A stretch of 64,000 nt of DNA from Bradysia coprophila (lineage: Eukaryota > Arthropoda > Insecta > Diptera > Sciaridae). A model generated the notes under the pieces. That model made no database searches. It was given only the letters and a program-made list of their open reading frames with translations, and was not told where the DNA came from. The stretch lies in contig NW_023503501.1 in NCBI RefSeq assembly GCF_014529535.1, positions 7,580,504 through 7,644,503 on the forward strand, given 5' to 3'. The translations under genes and the position numbers were made by a program. Of this stretch, positions 31,796 to 42,910 are shown piece by piece; the first letter of the stretch is position 1; each line of letters starts with the position of its first letter.

Positions 31796-33165
31796 TGACG
31801 ATTATCATGATCATCTCTGATACTCGATAAAATCAACTAATATAACCAGACATCATGATGCTGCAGCAATGAGTCTTCGAGGGTAAGTTATTTAACAGAC
31901 ATTCAGGTTACGATAATTAAGAGTATGAAACACATTGCACATTTTCTTAAACAATGGTTTATTATTGTCGTTGTTGACCATAAAAGATTACTACCACTTT
32001 TTTTAAGATTAACCAGAGCCTGTTTGAAGTAAAATGTGTCTTTAGTTTGGGCCTTAACAAAGCCTAGTTCTCATTAATTGTCTTACACATTTTTTCACAT
32101 ACGGCTATTCATCTGTTATCGACAACGATAACAAAAATAATGACAATCTCTGGGTAACATGGTCCTTTATATGGTAAAATGCATTAAAAAAAATTGAAGT
32201 ACAAGATTTGAAATCAACAGATTAAAAATACTTTCATCGATGGAAGTAATAGACCCGATCATAATACTGGTCATATGCCGTCTGTAACAGGTTAAATGGC
32301 TAAGCCTGCATTTTTTGTTTGGTTCTATTTCACTTGCATTCGGTCATCTACAGGCTGAAATATTACAAATTTCTTAAGAATTGTATCAAAATTTGTTGGC
32401 ATTTCTCTTCACTAAGTCAGTAGTCAATGGTTACCAATTACGTTGATTATCGTTGGACTCATAAAACTTATCAGATTTTTAACAATTTTTTTTTCGCTGA
32501 TCGGTATGCAATGGATCTATCAAACTCACCTTAAGTACAGAGTTCAGGATATGCAATCAGAATTTAACCCAAACTATTCGCGGTAAGATTTGTACCAGTC
32601 TTTTCATCGTCGTCATGAGCATAAAAAACAGTTAAGTCCATTATTCTCTTCACTCTTCTAACGTCGGTAGTTGAAATATATATGTCTCATTCTAGCGTAC
32701 ATTGAACATGAAACTTAACTCGTTTTGATAAAATACTCTTCATTCGTAACTTACGCAGCTTGTGTGGAATGTCGTATGTTGATTGAAGCTTAGAACTGAC
32801 ATCACTGCGACCAATTGTTAGCTATTAAGCATAGTGTTTTATCCTTTGTCCTGACTTACGATTCTCACATCGTGCAGTCAACGTACTGTTTCATAGTCGA
32901 ATTAAAGGGAACATTCGCATCCAAACAACTGTGCATTTCTTAACTGCCGTAATTCGGAAGAAAAACAATTTCCATTGGAAATAACAAAATAATTTCCAGT
33001 AATTCTTTTGTTGTTTCATTGGAAATTGTTTTACTTCCGAATTACGGCAGATAAACTCTCGAACATTATATGAACGTATTTTATAGCACTAGTGCGATAA
33101 AGGATTTGTAATCACACTTCGACACACTACGATTATCTTCGGTATTTATACGATTTTCTTCATTG
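31796..33165. other. Intergenic region with one foldback element
   Basis: No gene is supported. Positions 32190-32260 resemble positions 30-110 (GAAGTACAAGATTTGAAAT followed by GGAAGTAATAGA). A palindromic element lies at 32944-33050. Confidence 0.4.
32944..33050. repeat. Foldback element CTGCCGTAATTCGGAAG
   Basis: Arms of about 45 bp are near-perfect reverse complements, from CTGCCGTAATTCGGAAG at the left to CTTCCGAATTACGGCAG at the right, with AACAATTTCCATTGGAAAT inside. This is typical of a MITE. Confidence 0.75.
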
Positions 33166-33173
33166 CATAAAAC

Positions 33174-34251
33174 CAAGGTTGCACTAGCGTCGCTAGTCAT
33201 TAGCGACGCTACTAGCGTCGCTACTAGCGCCGCTAATAGCGACGCTAATTTTCAAAATTTGTCGCTACTAGCGTTAGCGCTCGCTAGAATATCAGTAGCG
33301 AAAAGTTTTTCGCTGATTGCTAATCACTTCGCTAATGAAAAACAGAACTTTCTAGGTATTGAACAATTTAGTATTGAATTATTAGAATTGTTATTTGCAT
33401 AACTAGAAGTGAAGCGTTGAAAAATTATTCAAAATCCGTTGAAAGTTTATGAGATTTCATGTATTAGACCAACTTCAACTCGCAATCGTGTAAAATACTT
33501 TTCATGCTTTGCATTAACAAAATCACATGAAAGCTTTACTTTCCAATTGTTCATCACTAGTATGCCAACTATATATATACTAGTAAATATACTAGTAAAA
33601 AGGCAATCTTCAACATTTATTTTCGGAACTTTACTGTCGAACTTTTGTCTAATTGTGAACAAAAGTCAATTCTTTTCGAACCAGCTTTATTCTATTTGAC
33701 AAGTGGTAGCCCGTAGCCGGCTAAAGAAAACGATTGCTCAGACATTAATTAAAGACATTTCAAGGGGTACACTTTGAAAATACCAAATTTTCTGTATTCA
33801 AAAGTTTATCGATTTGAAATTGGTCGTCTATTCATAAAATACAATACAGTTATACGCAGTAGTGCCGCTTCTGAAAGGCTTCCCAATTTTTCGAAATTCG
33901 TTTAGAGAACCGATCCCTGTCAAATGAGAAATGAGAGCTTTGCAGTTTCGTAATCATAAAATCTAATAAATTTTCCTCAAAATTCAATCAAAGTCCATCA
34001 AAAAAAATATTTAAAAAATTATTGAGATTTCATCATGTTCAGCATGATCAAAAATGTTAAAAAATTTATAAATTAAAAAATCGTCTTATTCATTAGATCT
34101 TTTAGCGAAACATTAGCGATCGCTATTAGCGGCCGCTACTAGCGCGCTAATTTTTTTTCGGTTAGCGAATAGGTTTAGCGACGCTAACATTTTTCGAAAT
34201 TAGCGTTAGCGTTAGCGTCGCTAATAAAAATCGTTAGCGATCGCAACCTTG
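33174..34251. mobile_element. hAT-like element with AGCGTCGCTA arrays (1.08 kb)
   Basis: The 8-bp target duplication CATAAAAC lies at 33166-33173 and 34252-34259. The ends are CAAGGTTGCACTAGCG and the complement of CAAGGTTGCGATCGC. Subterminal regions at 33184-33300 and 34100-34245 are packed with TAGCGACGCTA-type palindromes. The interior is AT-rich and has no transposase. Confidence 0.85.
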
Positions 34252-34259
34252 CATAAAAC

Positions 34260-35057
34260 GTTGTATACAACACGAATCGTATGTCGGTATATTGTCGTAC
34301 ACGATGTCTTACCAACCTCCATACGGTATTTGCTATACAAATAACTATTTTTAAGTGATAGTAAAACTCGACAACTGAAACGGCATAATTTTCAACACAC
34401 TTTTTATTCATTCAAAGTAAATTTTGTACAAATAACATTTTTGCTAGGTCTTTAATTCTTGGTGTCGTTTCACTCGGTGAACGTTTCAGTCGCCTCAGAC
34501 AAAATCAACTGAAAATCATGACAAAAAAAATCGGCTGCAAACAATTTGTGTGATGTGTTTTGAGCAGCACAAAAAACGTAAAACTAACGGCAAACGAAAG
34601 GGTGGGATTAAAGACGGAGGCGGAATTCAGTTCAAAGGCTTTGTGGTATTTTTTTTTGCACATAAAATGAAGTAGACTGAAGCATTGCATCGAAAGGTTA
34701 ATGAAACATAAGGATAATTTTCTAGGAAACCAACAATTTAGAAACTGGCTAAGAAATTCGATGTCGTTCGGGCTCTTTGTTATACCACTCTTTCGTGTGT
34801 TGATCAATACTATTTGAAAATCGAACGCACATCAGGTGCAGTAACACGCACGCATACACTCACACACGAAAAGTAGTCTCTTCGGTTCCATATATTTAAT
34901 AAAATAGTTCTACTGTTAGGGTGTGACCGTACGAACGCTTCACTCCACCATTGTCGTGCTAGTCAAAACAGGTTTGGTTGTTTCATCCGAGAAAACTTAA
35001 TAAATTTAAAACTATTTACATAATGTGAGAACATCAACCTAAGCTTAATCGATTCAG
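34260..35057. other. 3' flank of the RAMAC-like gene
   Basis: This AT-rich region downstream of the minus-strand RAMAC-like stop codon is probably partly its 3' UTR. A frame at 34505-34807 has no recognisable features. I found no canonical AATAAA close to the stop. Confidence 0.35.
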
Positions 35058-35477
35058 TCAATTATAATCACGTTTACGGTCGTTATGGTAATTGTCCGAC
35101 TGATGATCATGTCCACTATTGTAATTATACGGCCGCTTTGTGCCACGTCGGTCATTATTATCATTGTGATGATAATTTCGATTGTAATTGCCACCGCCGC
35201 CACCGCGACCCCGATGTGGGCGATGCTGATATGGCCGTTGATTGTAATTACCACCGGATCGTTGATGATGTCCGCCGCGATAATTGCTCGGACCAGCGTT
35301 GCTGGATCGTACCATCCATGGGGTCACAATAGGCGGATCAGATGGCGGCGTTTTGAAGAGGGCCGTAAACTCCTCATCATTTTCCGTAAATCGATCTTTG
35401 AATTCGTTCTCACACTCGTTCAAGTACTTCACATCATCATCGGTTAGATGATTAATTTTACGGTTTGGATCCACCAT
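35058..35477 (-). CDS. RAMAC: RAMAC-like RNMT-activating mini-protein (139 aa)
   Basis: RAMAC (RAM, FAM103A1) binds and activates the mRNA cap guanine-N7 methyltransferase RNMT in the nucleus. The conserved N-terminal core is visible: FKDRFTENDEEF followed by PPSDPPIVTPW, matching the family pattern RFTENDxEYxxxLxxPPxxPPIVxxW. The C-terminal half is Arg/Gly/Asn/Tyr/His-rich, as expected of its RNA-binding tail, with a GRGGGGGNYNRN patch and the basic end KRDYN. The start is the ATG reading MVDPNRKINHL. The coding part is a single exon, and a GT donor near 35636 suggests a spliced 5' UTR or overlap with the next gene's 3' end. The length of 139 aa is close to the roughly 118 aa of the vertebrate protein. 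Confidence 0.85.
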   Translation of the reverse strand: MVDPNRKINHLTDDDVKYLNECENEFKDRFTENDEEFTALFKTPPSDPPIVTPWMVRSSNAGPSNYRGGHHQRSGGNYNQRPYQHRPHRGRGGGGGNYNRNYHHNDNNDRRGTKRPYNYNSGHDHQSDNYHNDRKRDYN

Positions 35478-35621
35478 GATTGCAAGGAGAACCAAAAAAA
35501 ACTGTAGTCGGATCTCTCAGGGCTTATGATGTGTCTTTCGAATGATGATGTTCGGTCATCAACAATGAATTTACAACTGGAAGAATGGTATGTGTAAGAA
35601 CAGTGACCGAAAGTGGAATAG

Positions 35622-37038
35622 TCAAACAAAATACTTACAAGACTCTGTCAAGACGTTACTAACGATGATACCGTAAAAACCTTTTTCAGTTGGTAATATC
35701 TGTGTGTCTGTTGCTGTTGCAACGGGTTCAAACATCCATCCAATGTGTGTCGAGCACTTAGGGCAAAGGCATAATTTCCACGCGTATCCGGGAAACCAAG
35801 AATAAGAGTCACGCCACTGCTACTTGATCGAGAAAAAAATTATAATTTCTGAAATGCAGGCTCTGTGTTGTCGTCTTACCGTATAAATTTTCGCACAAAA
35901 TGCTATGTTCACTGTAACAATTTGGAAGCGAACACCAGCTGGATTTTCCAGTTGTTGGACTAAAACACTCGTTTTGTTGAACAATGTTATATTGTTCGAG
36001 TCAAGTGTTGATGCGGCTGGCTTGTTTATCAAAAAATTACTCAACGAAACATCTGTACCGCATTGGCGACAGATGACAAAATCTGAAAAAGTTGGAACAA
36101 ACGAAAATTTGGTCAATTACATTCTGGTACAGAAAGATCTAGCTTTTGCTCAGACGTGAATTTTTGCTGAGGTTGGCTGGGTAGCAACGTCAAAACATAA
36201 CATGCCTGAATTGCTTTCAATGTTTCTTACAGTTAAAGGCAGTTAAATTTCAGCATGAATCTGCGTCAGCTGTTTTTCAGCTGATCTACAGAAACAACCA
36301 AACCTGCGGTTATACGGTTTTATCAGTTTTGATTGTATGTATGGATCAGCTGATGAACAGCTGAAGTAAATTCATGCTAAAATTTCACTGCCCCTGACTG
36401 TAATAAAGTGTCAACACCAAGATCTACACCTGGGTTGTTATTGTCAATGCGTTTTCTAAGAAAATGACGTCAGAGACGGACAAATAAGTTGACGCTATGA
36501 AGCGTGTCATCGATACTTTTTCAGATCGCCGTCAATCGTTTAAAAATTAGGATTGACAAAAATGCGGATAGAGCAAAACAAACAAAATCTTGAGTTTACT
36601 TTTATCTTTAATCGCCTTGATAAAAGCATACATAGCACAGCTAATTTAATTATCGTCAATATTAAAAACGATGGTCTTATGAGCGAATCTACCTTCGGCA
36701 CACGACAAAATCAGTTTATGTGAATCCGTACAATCTCTCGACAAATGGTCTAATTATTTAAACTAATGCTTGACCGCGTTACGGAATACTTTAACATATC
36801 CGGTGCACGAATGTAGCGACTACTTCAAAGTTTAATAACAAAATACTCGGAAAGACACGTCACACTTTTAAGGTTAGATTGTCGGTATTTGATGGAAGAG
36901 AAATGGTTAAACAATGAAATCGTTACCTTCTAATATAGTTTCTTCACTACTTTCGCCGGTACTCGATACAAACAGCGTGTTTAAAGTCAAAAATAAAAAC
37001 AAAATTACGATCAACTTGTCAACAACAGCAATCAACAT
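35622..37038 (-). CDS. Secreted CULT-domain (cereblon-like pocket) protein (205 aa)
   Basis: Exons join in frame: 37038-36927, 36225-36121, 36082-35880 and 35819-35622 (stop). Exon 1 encodes a signal peptide ([18 protein letters not shown]). The rest is a single CULT domain, the beta-tent fold first defined in cereblon. Zn ligands are CxxC at residues 77/80 and CPKC at 159/162. The aromatic cage is complete: Trp148, Trp154 and Trp168 in SWFPGYAW and HIGW, with the same 6- and 14-residue spacing as human cereblon Trp380, 386 and 400. [10 protein letters not shown] follows, as FWGL does in cereblon. There is no LON or DDB1-binding part, so this is not a ubiquitin-ligase receptor. A secreted binder of a small cyclic ligand is the inference. 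The last acceptor is NAGNAG, and the exon-2 acceptor abuts a MITE. Confidence 0.85.
36230..36410. mobile_element. TA-flanked MITE in intron 1 of the CULT gene
   Basis: Flanking TA dinucleotides and inverted ends (CAGTTAAAGGCAGTTAAATT against CAGTCAGGGGCAGTGAAATT) followed by CAGCATGAAT and CAGCTGATC mark a mariner-type non-autonomous element. A second complete copy is at 51337-51526 and a fragment at 7421. Its left edge is the CULT exon-2 splice acceptor. Confidence 0.75.
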
Positions 37039-38511
37039 TTTTTTGACATTTTTTTGATGACATCTCTTAACTTCGTATTTCGAAATTTTGACATAAAGAA
37101 GAGGGGGAAGTAGTGAGACGACCATCATCGATGATCGACGACGCGAATGAAATGGATGAAATGTTTTACTTCTATTATGCTTCGAAAATATTGGGCGCAA
37201 AAATTCAAATTTGTTTTGTTTTTTTTTTTTTTGTTTGTTAAGTGGTTTGTTGTGTTTTGAAGGCGGTCAAGTCTCACTTACACCTGATTCTTCGATGTTG
37301 CAATCATTTACATAAGTGTATGTGTTTCATCTCAAAATTTTCAAGGTTCTGATAGAACAGGTTTAGTTTATTCATTCAATTAATTTACAATAAATCGCAT
37401 TGTGGTTCTCCACTGTGGACTCGTTTCACCAATTAAAATTTACAACGGCGAGCCTAAATAAGGATGGAAAAATTTATTTGAAATAATCGCATGGAAATCA
37501 AAAAATTAATTGAATTGAAAATTTAGACATCTTTAAGTTGATCAGTCAAGGTTTTGTAGAAAAAAAGAAAAAAAAAACAGACCAATGGATTTAAAATACT
37601 GGGTTTTGACCAAAGAACACAATTTTTCTAGTCGGATTTCGCTTGTTTTCGAGTCACGCCGTAAGTGTGCCTAAAATTTGAATTTCAAGAGAACGAGTCG
37701 ATGAAAAAGTGAACAAAAAAATACATTTCAACGCTTCCTTTTGCGTGAGAAAGATTTTGAATTTCGATCGCATTTACGGCGTGTATTTACTGTGGATTTA
37801 CATAGCAACGTAAAAGTGACAGATGCAAAAATTTTCTCATACGGCAACTCGAAATTTCATTCATAATTTGAATTTTATGAATGAAATTTCGGGTTGCAGT
37901 ATTTAAAAAACCGTGTGAAAATAATCGACATCCCTTTAAATTTTAACAACAAATGAATAAGGTAAATGATGGAGAGTTGACCTAGTGGAAAAGTGATCTT
38001 GAGTTGTCCGTGTAAATTTGTATGAAGAAAAAAAGTTCAGTCAACTCACCATCCAATAAACCGCGAGTTGTCCTATGACGTTTATATATGGGACAATTCA
38101 CGATTTATTGAAATTATATGAAATCCGACAACTCACAGTTTACGTAGGTTATCTCTGCATTTTTGTTAATTAATTTTAAAATATTAAAGATTAATAAAAT
38201 CTACGTTAATTAAGTAAACAAAAGATAAATCTTTAAAATACCTTTACCTTACGTTCGATGCAAAAACATGCGCAATCCGTATGTGCACCGGGTTGTATGA
38301 TTTTTCAAGGTTCTGGAAGAACAGGTTAAGACACCTACGAAGGCGTATCAAATTTGTTAAACGCACTCATTACATTTTCTGAGAAAAGGGTGAAAAGTCA
38401 AAGAAAAGCCATGTTAGGACTCCTGAATCATTTGCAACTTGTGACGCAATTTTTTTCTAAAATTTTCTACCAAGGAATGTCACAGCGGAGGTGACGTTGG
38501 TTCACAAAAAA
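37039..38511. other. Upstream of the CULT gene, no gene seen
   Basis: The first part is the 5' flank of the minus-strand CULT gene. Two ends of the AAAGAACAGGT-type family occur (37343 and 38303). Several imperfect inverted motifs, such as GAAATTTCATTCATAATTTG against AATTTTATGAATGAAATTTC at 37851-37890, are present. I see no coding exon. Confidence 0.4.
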
Positions 38512-38919
38512 TACCCCAGTGAAAATATCGGTCTCACGAGACCATGAAATACGTATTCTCAACGGTCTAATTCCAGTCTCAAAATTGCTGGAATTCTCAA
38601 TTAGGTCTCAAAATATTTTTGTTTTTGCTAAAATCATTTCGGATGAACAAATGAGAATACCGTAGACCAAACGAGTAGTCTCTTTTCGAATATTATTTCG
38701 CCAGACTGTGCGAGACTGGATGAGTCGTCTCGTTGCAGTAATATACTCAGATCGCTTGAGACGAAACAAGTAGTCTCTTTGCTAACATTTATTGGTGAAC
38801 TGTGCGAGACTGGATGAGTGGTCTCGTTGCAGTTATATGTCCAGATCGCTTGAGACGGAACAAGTAGTCTCTTTGCTAACATTTATTGGTGAACTGTGCG
38901 AAACTGGATGAGTGGTCTC

Positions 38920-39625
38920 GTTTGAAGAAAATATTTTCTTCGATATCTGAGACCGGTTGAGTGGTCTTGTTTGAAGAAAATATTTTCTTTGATATCTGAG
39001 ACCGAGTGAGTGGTCTTTTTGGAAGAAAATATTTTCTTCAATTACTGAGACCGGTTGAGTGGTCTCATTTGAAGAAAATATTTTCTTTGATATCTGAGAC
39101 CGGTTGAGTGGTCTCATTTGAAGAAAATATTTTCTTTGATATCTGAGACCGGTTGAGTGGTCTCATTTGAAGAAAATATTTTCTTTGATATCTGAGACCG
39201 GTTGAGTGGTCTCATTTGAAGAAATAATTTTTCCGATTTCTGAGACCGGTTGAGTGTTCTCTTTTGAAGAAAATATTTTTTCAATTCTTTGAGACCGGTC
39301 GAGTGGTCTCTTTTGAAGAAAATATTTTTTCAATGCTTTGAGACCGGTCGAGTGGTCTCTGTTGAAGAAAATATTTTTGGCAATTCTTTGAGACCGGTCG
39401 AGTGGTCTCTTTTGAAGAAAATATTTTTGGCAATTCTTTGAGACCGGTCGAGTGGTCTCTTTTGAAGAAAATATTTTTTCAATTCTTTGAGACCGGTCGA
39501 GTGGTCTCTTTTGAAGAAAATATTTTTTCAATTCTTTGAGACCGGTCGAGTGGTCTCTTTCGAAGAAAATATTTTTTCAATTCTTTGAGACCGGTCGAGT
39601 GGTCTCTTTCGAAGAAAATGCTAAT
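38920..39625 (-). repeat. Left satellite arm, ~47-49-bp units
   Basis: About 15 tandem units of roughly 47-49 bp carry GAGACCGG and TTGAGTGGTCTC, then TTTGAAGAAAATATTTTC. The outer units use TTGATATCTGA and the inner ones AATTCTTTGA, so the array has two sub-variants, each locally homogenised. Confidence 0.85.
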
Positions 39626-39756
39626 TTTAAAAATAAATGCAACCGAATAGTTGAGGTTTTGCGTTCTTTTGGTTCGTTCTGCAGATCCAGTGAGACAACT
39701 GTTTTAAATTAAATCAAACGTTTTATTTACAAAGGAAATTGAATTGGTCAAAACAA

Positions 39757-39887
39757 CGAAAAAAGTATGAAAACGACGCTTTTTGCGTCAACAAAATGAA
39801 AAAAGATAAATGCGAATGTACACTAAAGGTACGAAAATGACGTTTTTTGCGTCAAAAAAGATTCATGCAAATGTACACCAAAGGTAA
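39757..39887. repeat. Two-copy repeat in the spacer between the arms
   Basis: Two tandem units of about 65 bp share ACGACGCTTTTTGCGTCAA-like sequence and GCGAATGTACACTAAAGGTA. They lie in the single-copy spacer of the opposed-satellite element. The rest of the spacer (39620-40365) shows no recognisable coding capacity. Confidence 0.6.
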
Positions 39888-40384
39888 GAGACAAAGAGGT
39901 AACAATTTCTATTCAGGATCTTTGTCGCTCGTTTCTTGAAAATTTGAAAAAATATTTGCGTTTGGGTTTACACAATAAAAGATTGAAGGAGCGGTATTAG
40001 CTCGGAAACAAATGACAAAACGCAACCGTTTCTCAAATCGGAGTTTGACGGGAAATTTCAATTGATGAAATAAATGTGTTTGTGTCTCAGCTCTCTCCTT
40101 ATATAGCGAAACATAAATGACGAAAATATTCAAGTGATAGATTTTGGATTTTGAAAAAAGTATGTACCAGATTTAATGATTGTGTTGGGATGGTTTAGAG
40201 ATTTAAAACATAAAGGCTCTGGCAACCGAGCGGTATTACATTTTCCATCGAAAATTCAATTTCAGCTGTTTTAGTTTTTCATATCACACTGTTCATTATA
40301 ATGAGTTTCATTTCTTTTTGGTGTTGTTGATCTTGAGGGTGTAGACAGTATCCATAATGCAAGAAAATATTTTCTGCAAAAGAG

Positions 40385-41755
40385 ACGTTTCAACCGGTCT
40401 CAGATATCGAAGAAAATATTTTCTTCAAATGAGACCACCGGTCTCAGAAATCGAAAAAATTATTTCTTCAAATGAGACCACTAAACCGGTCTCAGAAATC
40501 GAAAAAATATTTTCTTCAAATGAGACCACTCAACCGGTCTCAGATATCAAAGAAAATATTTTCTTCAAATGAGACCACTCAACCGGTCTCAGATATCAAA
40601 GAAAATATTTTCTTCAAATGAGACCACTGAACCGGTCTCAGTAATCGAAAAAATTATTTCTTCAAATGAGACCACTCAACCGGTCTCAGATATCAAAGAA
40701 AATATTTTCTTCAAATGAGACCACTCAACCGGTCTCAGATATCAAAGAAAATATTTTCTTCAAATGAGACCACTCAACCGGTCTCAGATATCAAAGAAAA
40801 TATTTTCTTCAAATGAGACCATTGAACCGGTCTCAGTAATCGAAAAAATATTTTCTTCAAATGAGACCACTCAACCGGTCTCAGATATCAAAGAAAATAT
40901 TTTCTTCAAATGAGACCACTCAACCGGTCTCAGATATCAAAGAAAATATTTTCTTCAAATGAGACCACTGAACCGGTCTCAGAAATCGAAAAAATTATTT
41001 CTTCAAATGAGACCACTCAACCGGTCTCAGATATCAAAGAAAATATTTTCTTCAAATGAGACCACTGAACCGGTCTCAGTAATCGAAGATAATATTTTCT
41101 TCAAATGAGACCACTGAACCGGTCTCAGAAATCGAAAAAATTATTTCTTCAAATGAGACCACTAAACCGGTCTCAGAAATCGAAAAAATGATTTCTTCAA
41201 ATGAGACCACTCTACCGGTCTCAGAAATCGAAAAAATGATTTCTTCAAATGAGACCACTCTACCGGTCTCAGAAATCGAAAAAATGATTTCTTCAAATGA
41301 GACCACTCTACCGGTCTCAGATATCAAAGAAAATATTTTCTTCAAATGAGACCACTCAACCGGTCTCAGATATCAAAGAAAATATTTTCTTCAAATGAGA
41401 CCACTGAACCGGTCTCAGTAATCGAAGATAATATTTTCTTCAAATGAGACCACTGAACCGGTCTCAGAAATCGAAAAAATTATTTCTTCAAATGAGACCA
41501 CTCTACCGGTCTCAGAAATCGAAAAAATGATTTCTTCAAATGAGACCACTCTACCGGTCTCAGATATCAAAGAAAATATTTTCTTCAAATGAGACCACTC
41601 TACCGGTCTCAGAAATCGAAAAAATGATTTCTTCAAATGAGACCACTCTACCGGTCTCAGATATCAAAGAAAATATTTTCTTCAAATGAGACCACTCAAC
41701 CGGTCTCAGATATCAAAGAAAATATTTTCTTCAAAAAAGACCACTCACTCGGTCT
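40385..41755 (+). repeat. Right satellite arm, ~48-49-bp units
   Basis: About 28 tandem units read GAGACCACTCAACCGGTCTC, then AGATATCAAAGAAAATATTT and TCTTCAAAT. Variants GAAATCGAAAAAATKATTTC and GTAATCGAAGATAATATTTT alternate in higher-order blocks. The array is the reverse complement of the left arm. Confidence 0.9.
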
Positions 41756-41845
41756 CAAGCCGCCTGCCAATGAGACTGCTCATCCGACCTCGGAAATTGT
41801 AACAACGGTTCAAAATTAGAACTCCAAATAGATATATCTGATTTA

Positions 41846-41925
41846 GCAGCACGTGAACGTCGACGGCCGTCCAAATTGAAAGTTAAGCATCATTCGTCGC
41901 GGTTAGTACTTGGATGGGTGACCGG
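41846..41925 (+). pseudogene. 5S rRNA-derived fragment (copy 2)
   Basis: AGTTAAGCATCATTCGTCGC and then GGTTAGTACTTGGATGGGTG and ACCGG match the 5S internal promoter region. As in copy 1, the homology stops right after box C and an A-rich tail follows (GGAAAAAACATTACAAATAA). The shared upstream AGCAGCAYRTGA shows the two copies descend from one mobile unit rather than from the 5S array independently. Confidence 0.75.
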
Positions 41926-42234
41926 AAAAAACATTACAAATAAAAAAAGGTAAAATAAAAAAATTCAAATATTACTAACGATTCTACAATTTCAGTCAGT
42001 TTGGTCTAGCGAATTATAAAAAAAGTAAAGGGTAGTGGCCATCTGTGAACTCAACATAGAAGTACAAAAAAAATCTTCCGATAAATAACGAACGAAGAAA
42101 AAAGTTCTAAAAAGAAATCAAATATGAAAAGTCTCAAACGGTCTAGAAAAAACTGAAAAAAGAGAAGTCTCAAACGGTCTAGAAAAAACTCAAAAATTAG
42201 AAGTCTGAAAAAGTTTTTTTTTTTTTATGACACT

Positions 42235-42740
42235 CATTTATCCTCATCCAGTCTCACAAGGTCTAACAAATCCAAAATGAGACCACTCATCCATTCTCAC
42301 AACGTCTAACAAACCCAAAAGGAGACCACTCATCCAGTCTCACAAGGTCTAACAAATCCAAAATGAGACCACTCATCCAGTCTCACTACGTCTAGCAAAT
42401 CCGAAACCAGACCACTCATCCAGTTTCACTACGTCTAGCAAATCCGAAACCAGACCACTCATCCAGTCTCACTACGTCTAGCAAATCCGAAACCAGACCA
42501 CTCATCCAGTCTCACTACGTCTAGCAAATCCGAAAGCAGACCACTCAGTCAGTCTCACTACGTCTAGCAAATCCGAAAGCAGACCACTCATCCAGTCTCA
42601 CTACGTCTAGCAAATCCGAAAGCAGACCACTCATCCAGTCTCACTACGTCTAGCAAATCCGAAAGCAGACCACTCAGTCAGTCTCACTACGTCTAGGAAA
42701 TCCGAAACCAGACCACTCAGTCAGACTAGAACATCCTCAA
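42235..42740 (+). repeat. Second tandem array, ~43-bp GACCACTCATCCAGTCTCA units
   Basis: About a dozen units contain ACCACTCATCCAGTCTCACT and ACGTCTAGCAAATCCGAAA. The left end of the same element carries inverted relatives (GAGACTGGATGAGTGGTCTC at about 38802 and in neighbouring units), so this too is part of the opposed structure. Confidence 0.8.
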
Positions 42741-42910
42741 ATGAGTCTAAAGAGAGACGTCTCATGAATTTTGGATGAACTCCGATGAACTATTTCGATA
42801 AATTCTCGGTCTCAAATATTCTCAAAGGCTCGAAATACGTAGTCTCACGGCCATACAAAAGTTTCGGTCTCAAAAAGGGTCTCAAATACGTTTTTTTTTT
42901 CACCGGGGTA

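Larger units (their letters stand above)
38512..42910. mobile_element. 4.4-kb element with two opposed GAGACC satellite arms
   Basis: The ends are TACCCCAGTGAAAA and the complement of TACCCCGGTGAAAA, consistent with CCCC-tipped inverted repeats flanked by TA. The left arm (about 38690-39620) consists of tandem units reading GAGACCGGTTGAGTGGTCTC plus an A/T spacer. The right arm (about 40370-41760) is the same satellite in the opposite orientation, and an outer related satellite lies at 42235-42740. No transposase is visible. Frames in the arms are translations of the repeat. The arms could pair over about 700 bp or more. Confidence 0.8.

Noticed and set aside
35085..35447. Plus-strand open frame of 120 codons opposite RAMAC
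   Set aside because: It is the antisense of the Gly/Asn/Arg-rich RAMAC tail and is unrelated to any family I know.
40385..41755. Regularly spaced repeats resembling a CRISPR array
   Set aside because: The whole unit is repeated with no unique spacers, and the surroundings are eukaryotic. This is a tandem satellite.
39163..41819. Several open frames of 70-120 codons rich in EKIFSSNETT and FEEIIFSISETG words
   Set aside because: They are translations of the ~48-bp satellite in both orientations. The unit is a multiple of three in most copies, so frames stay open without selection.
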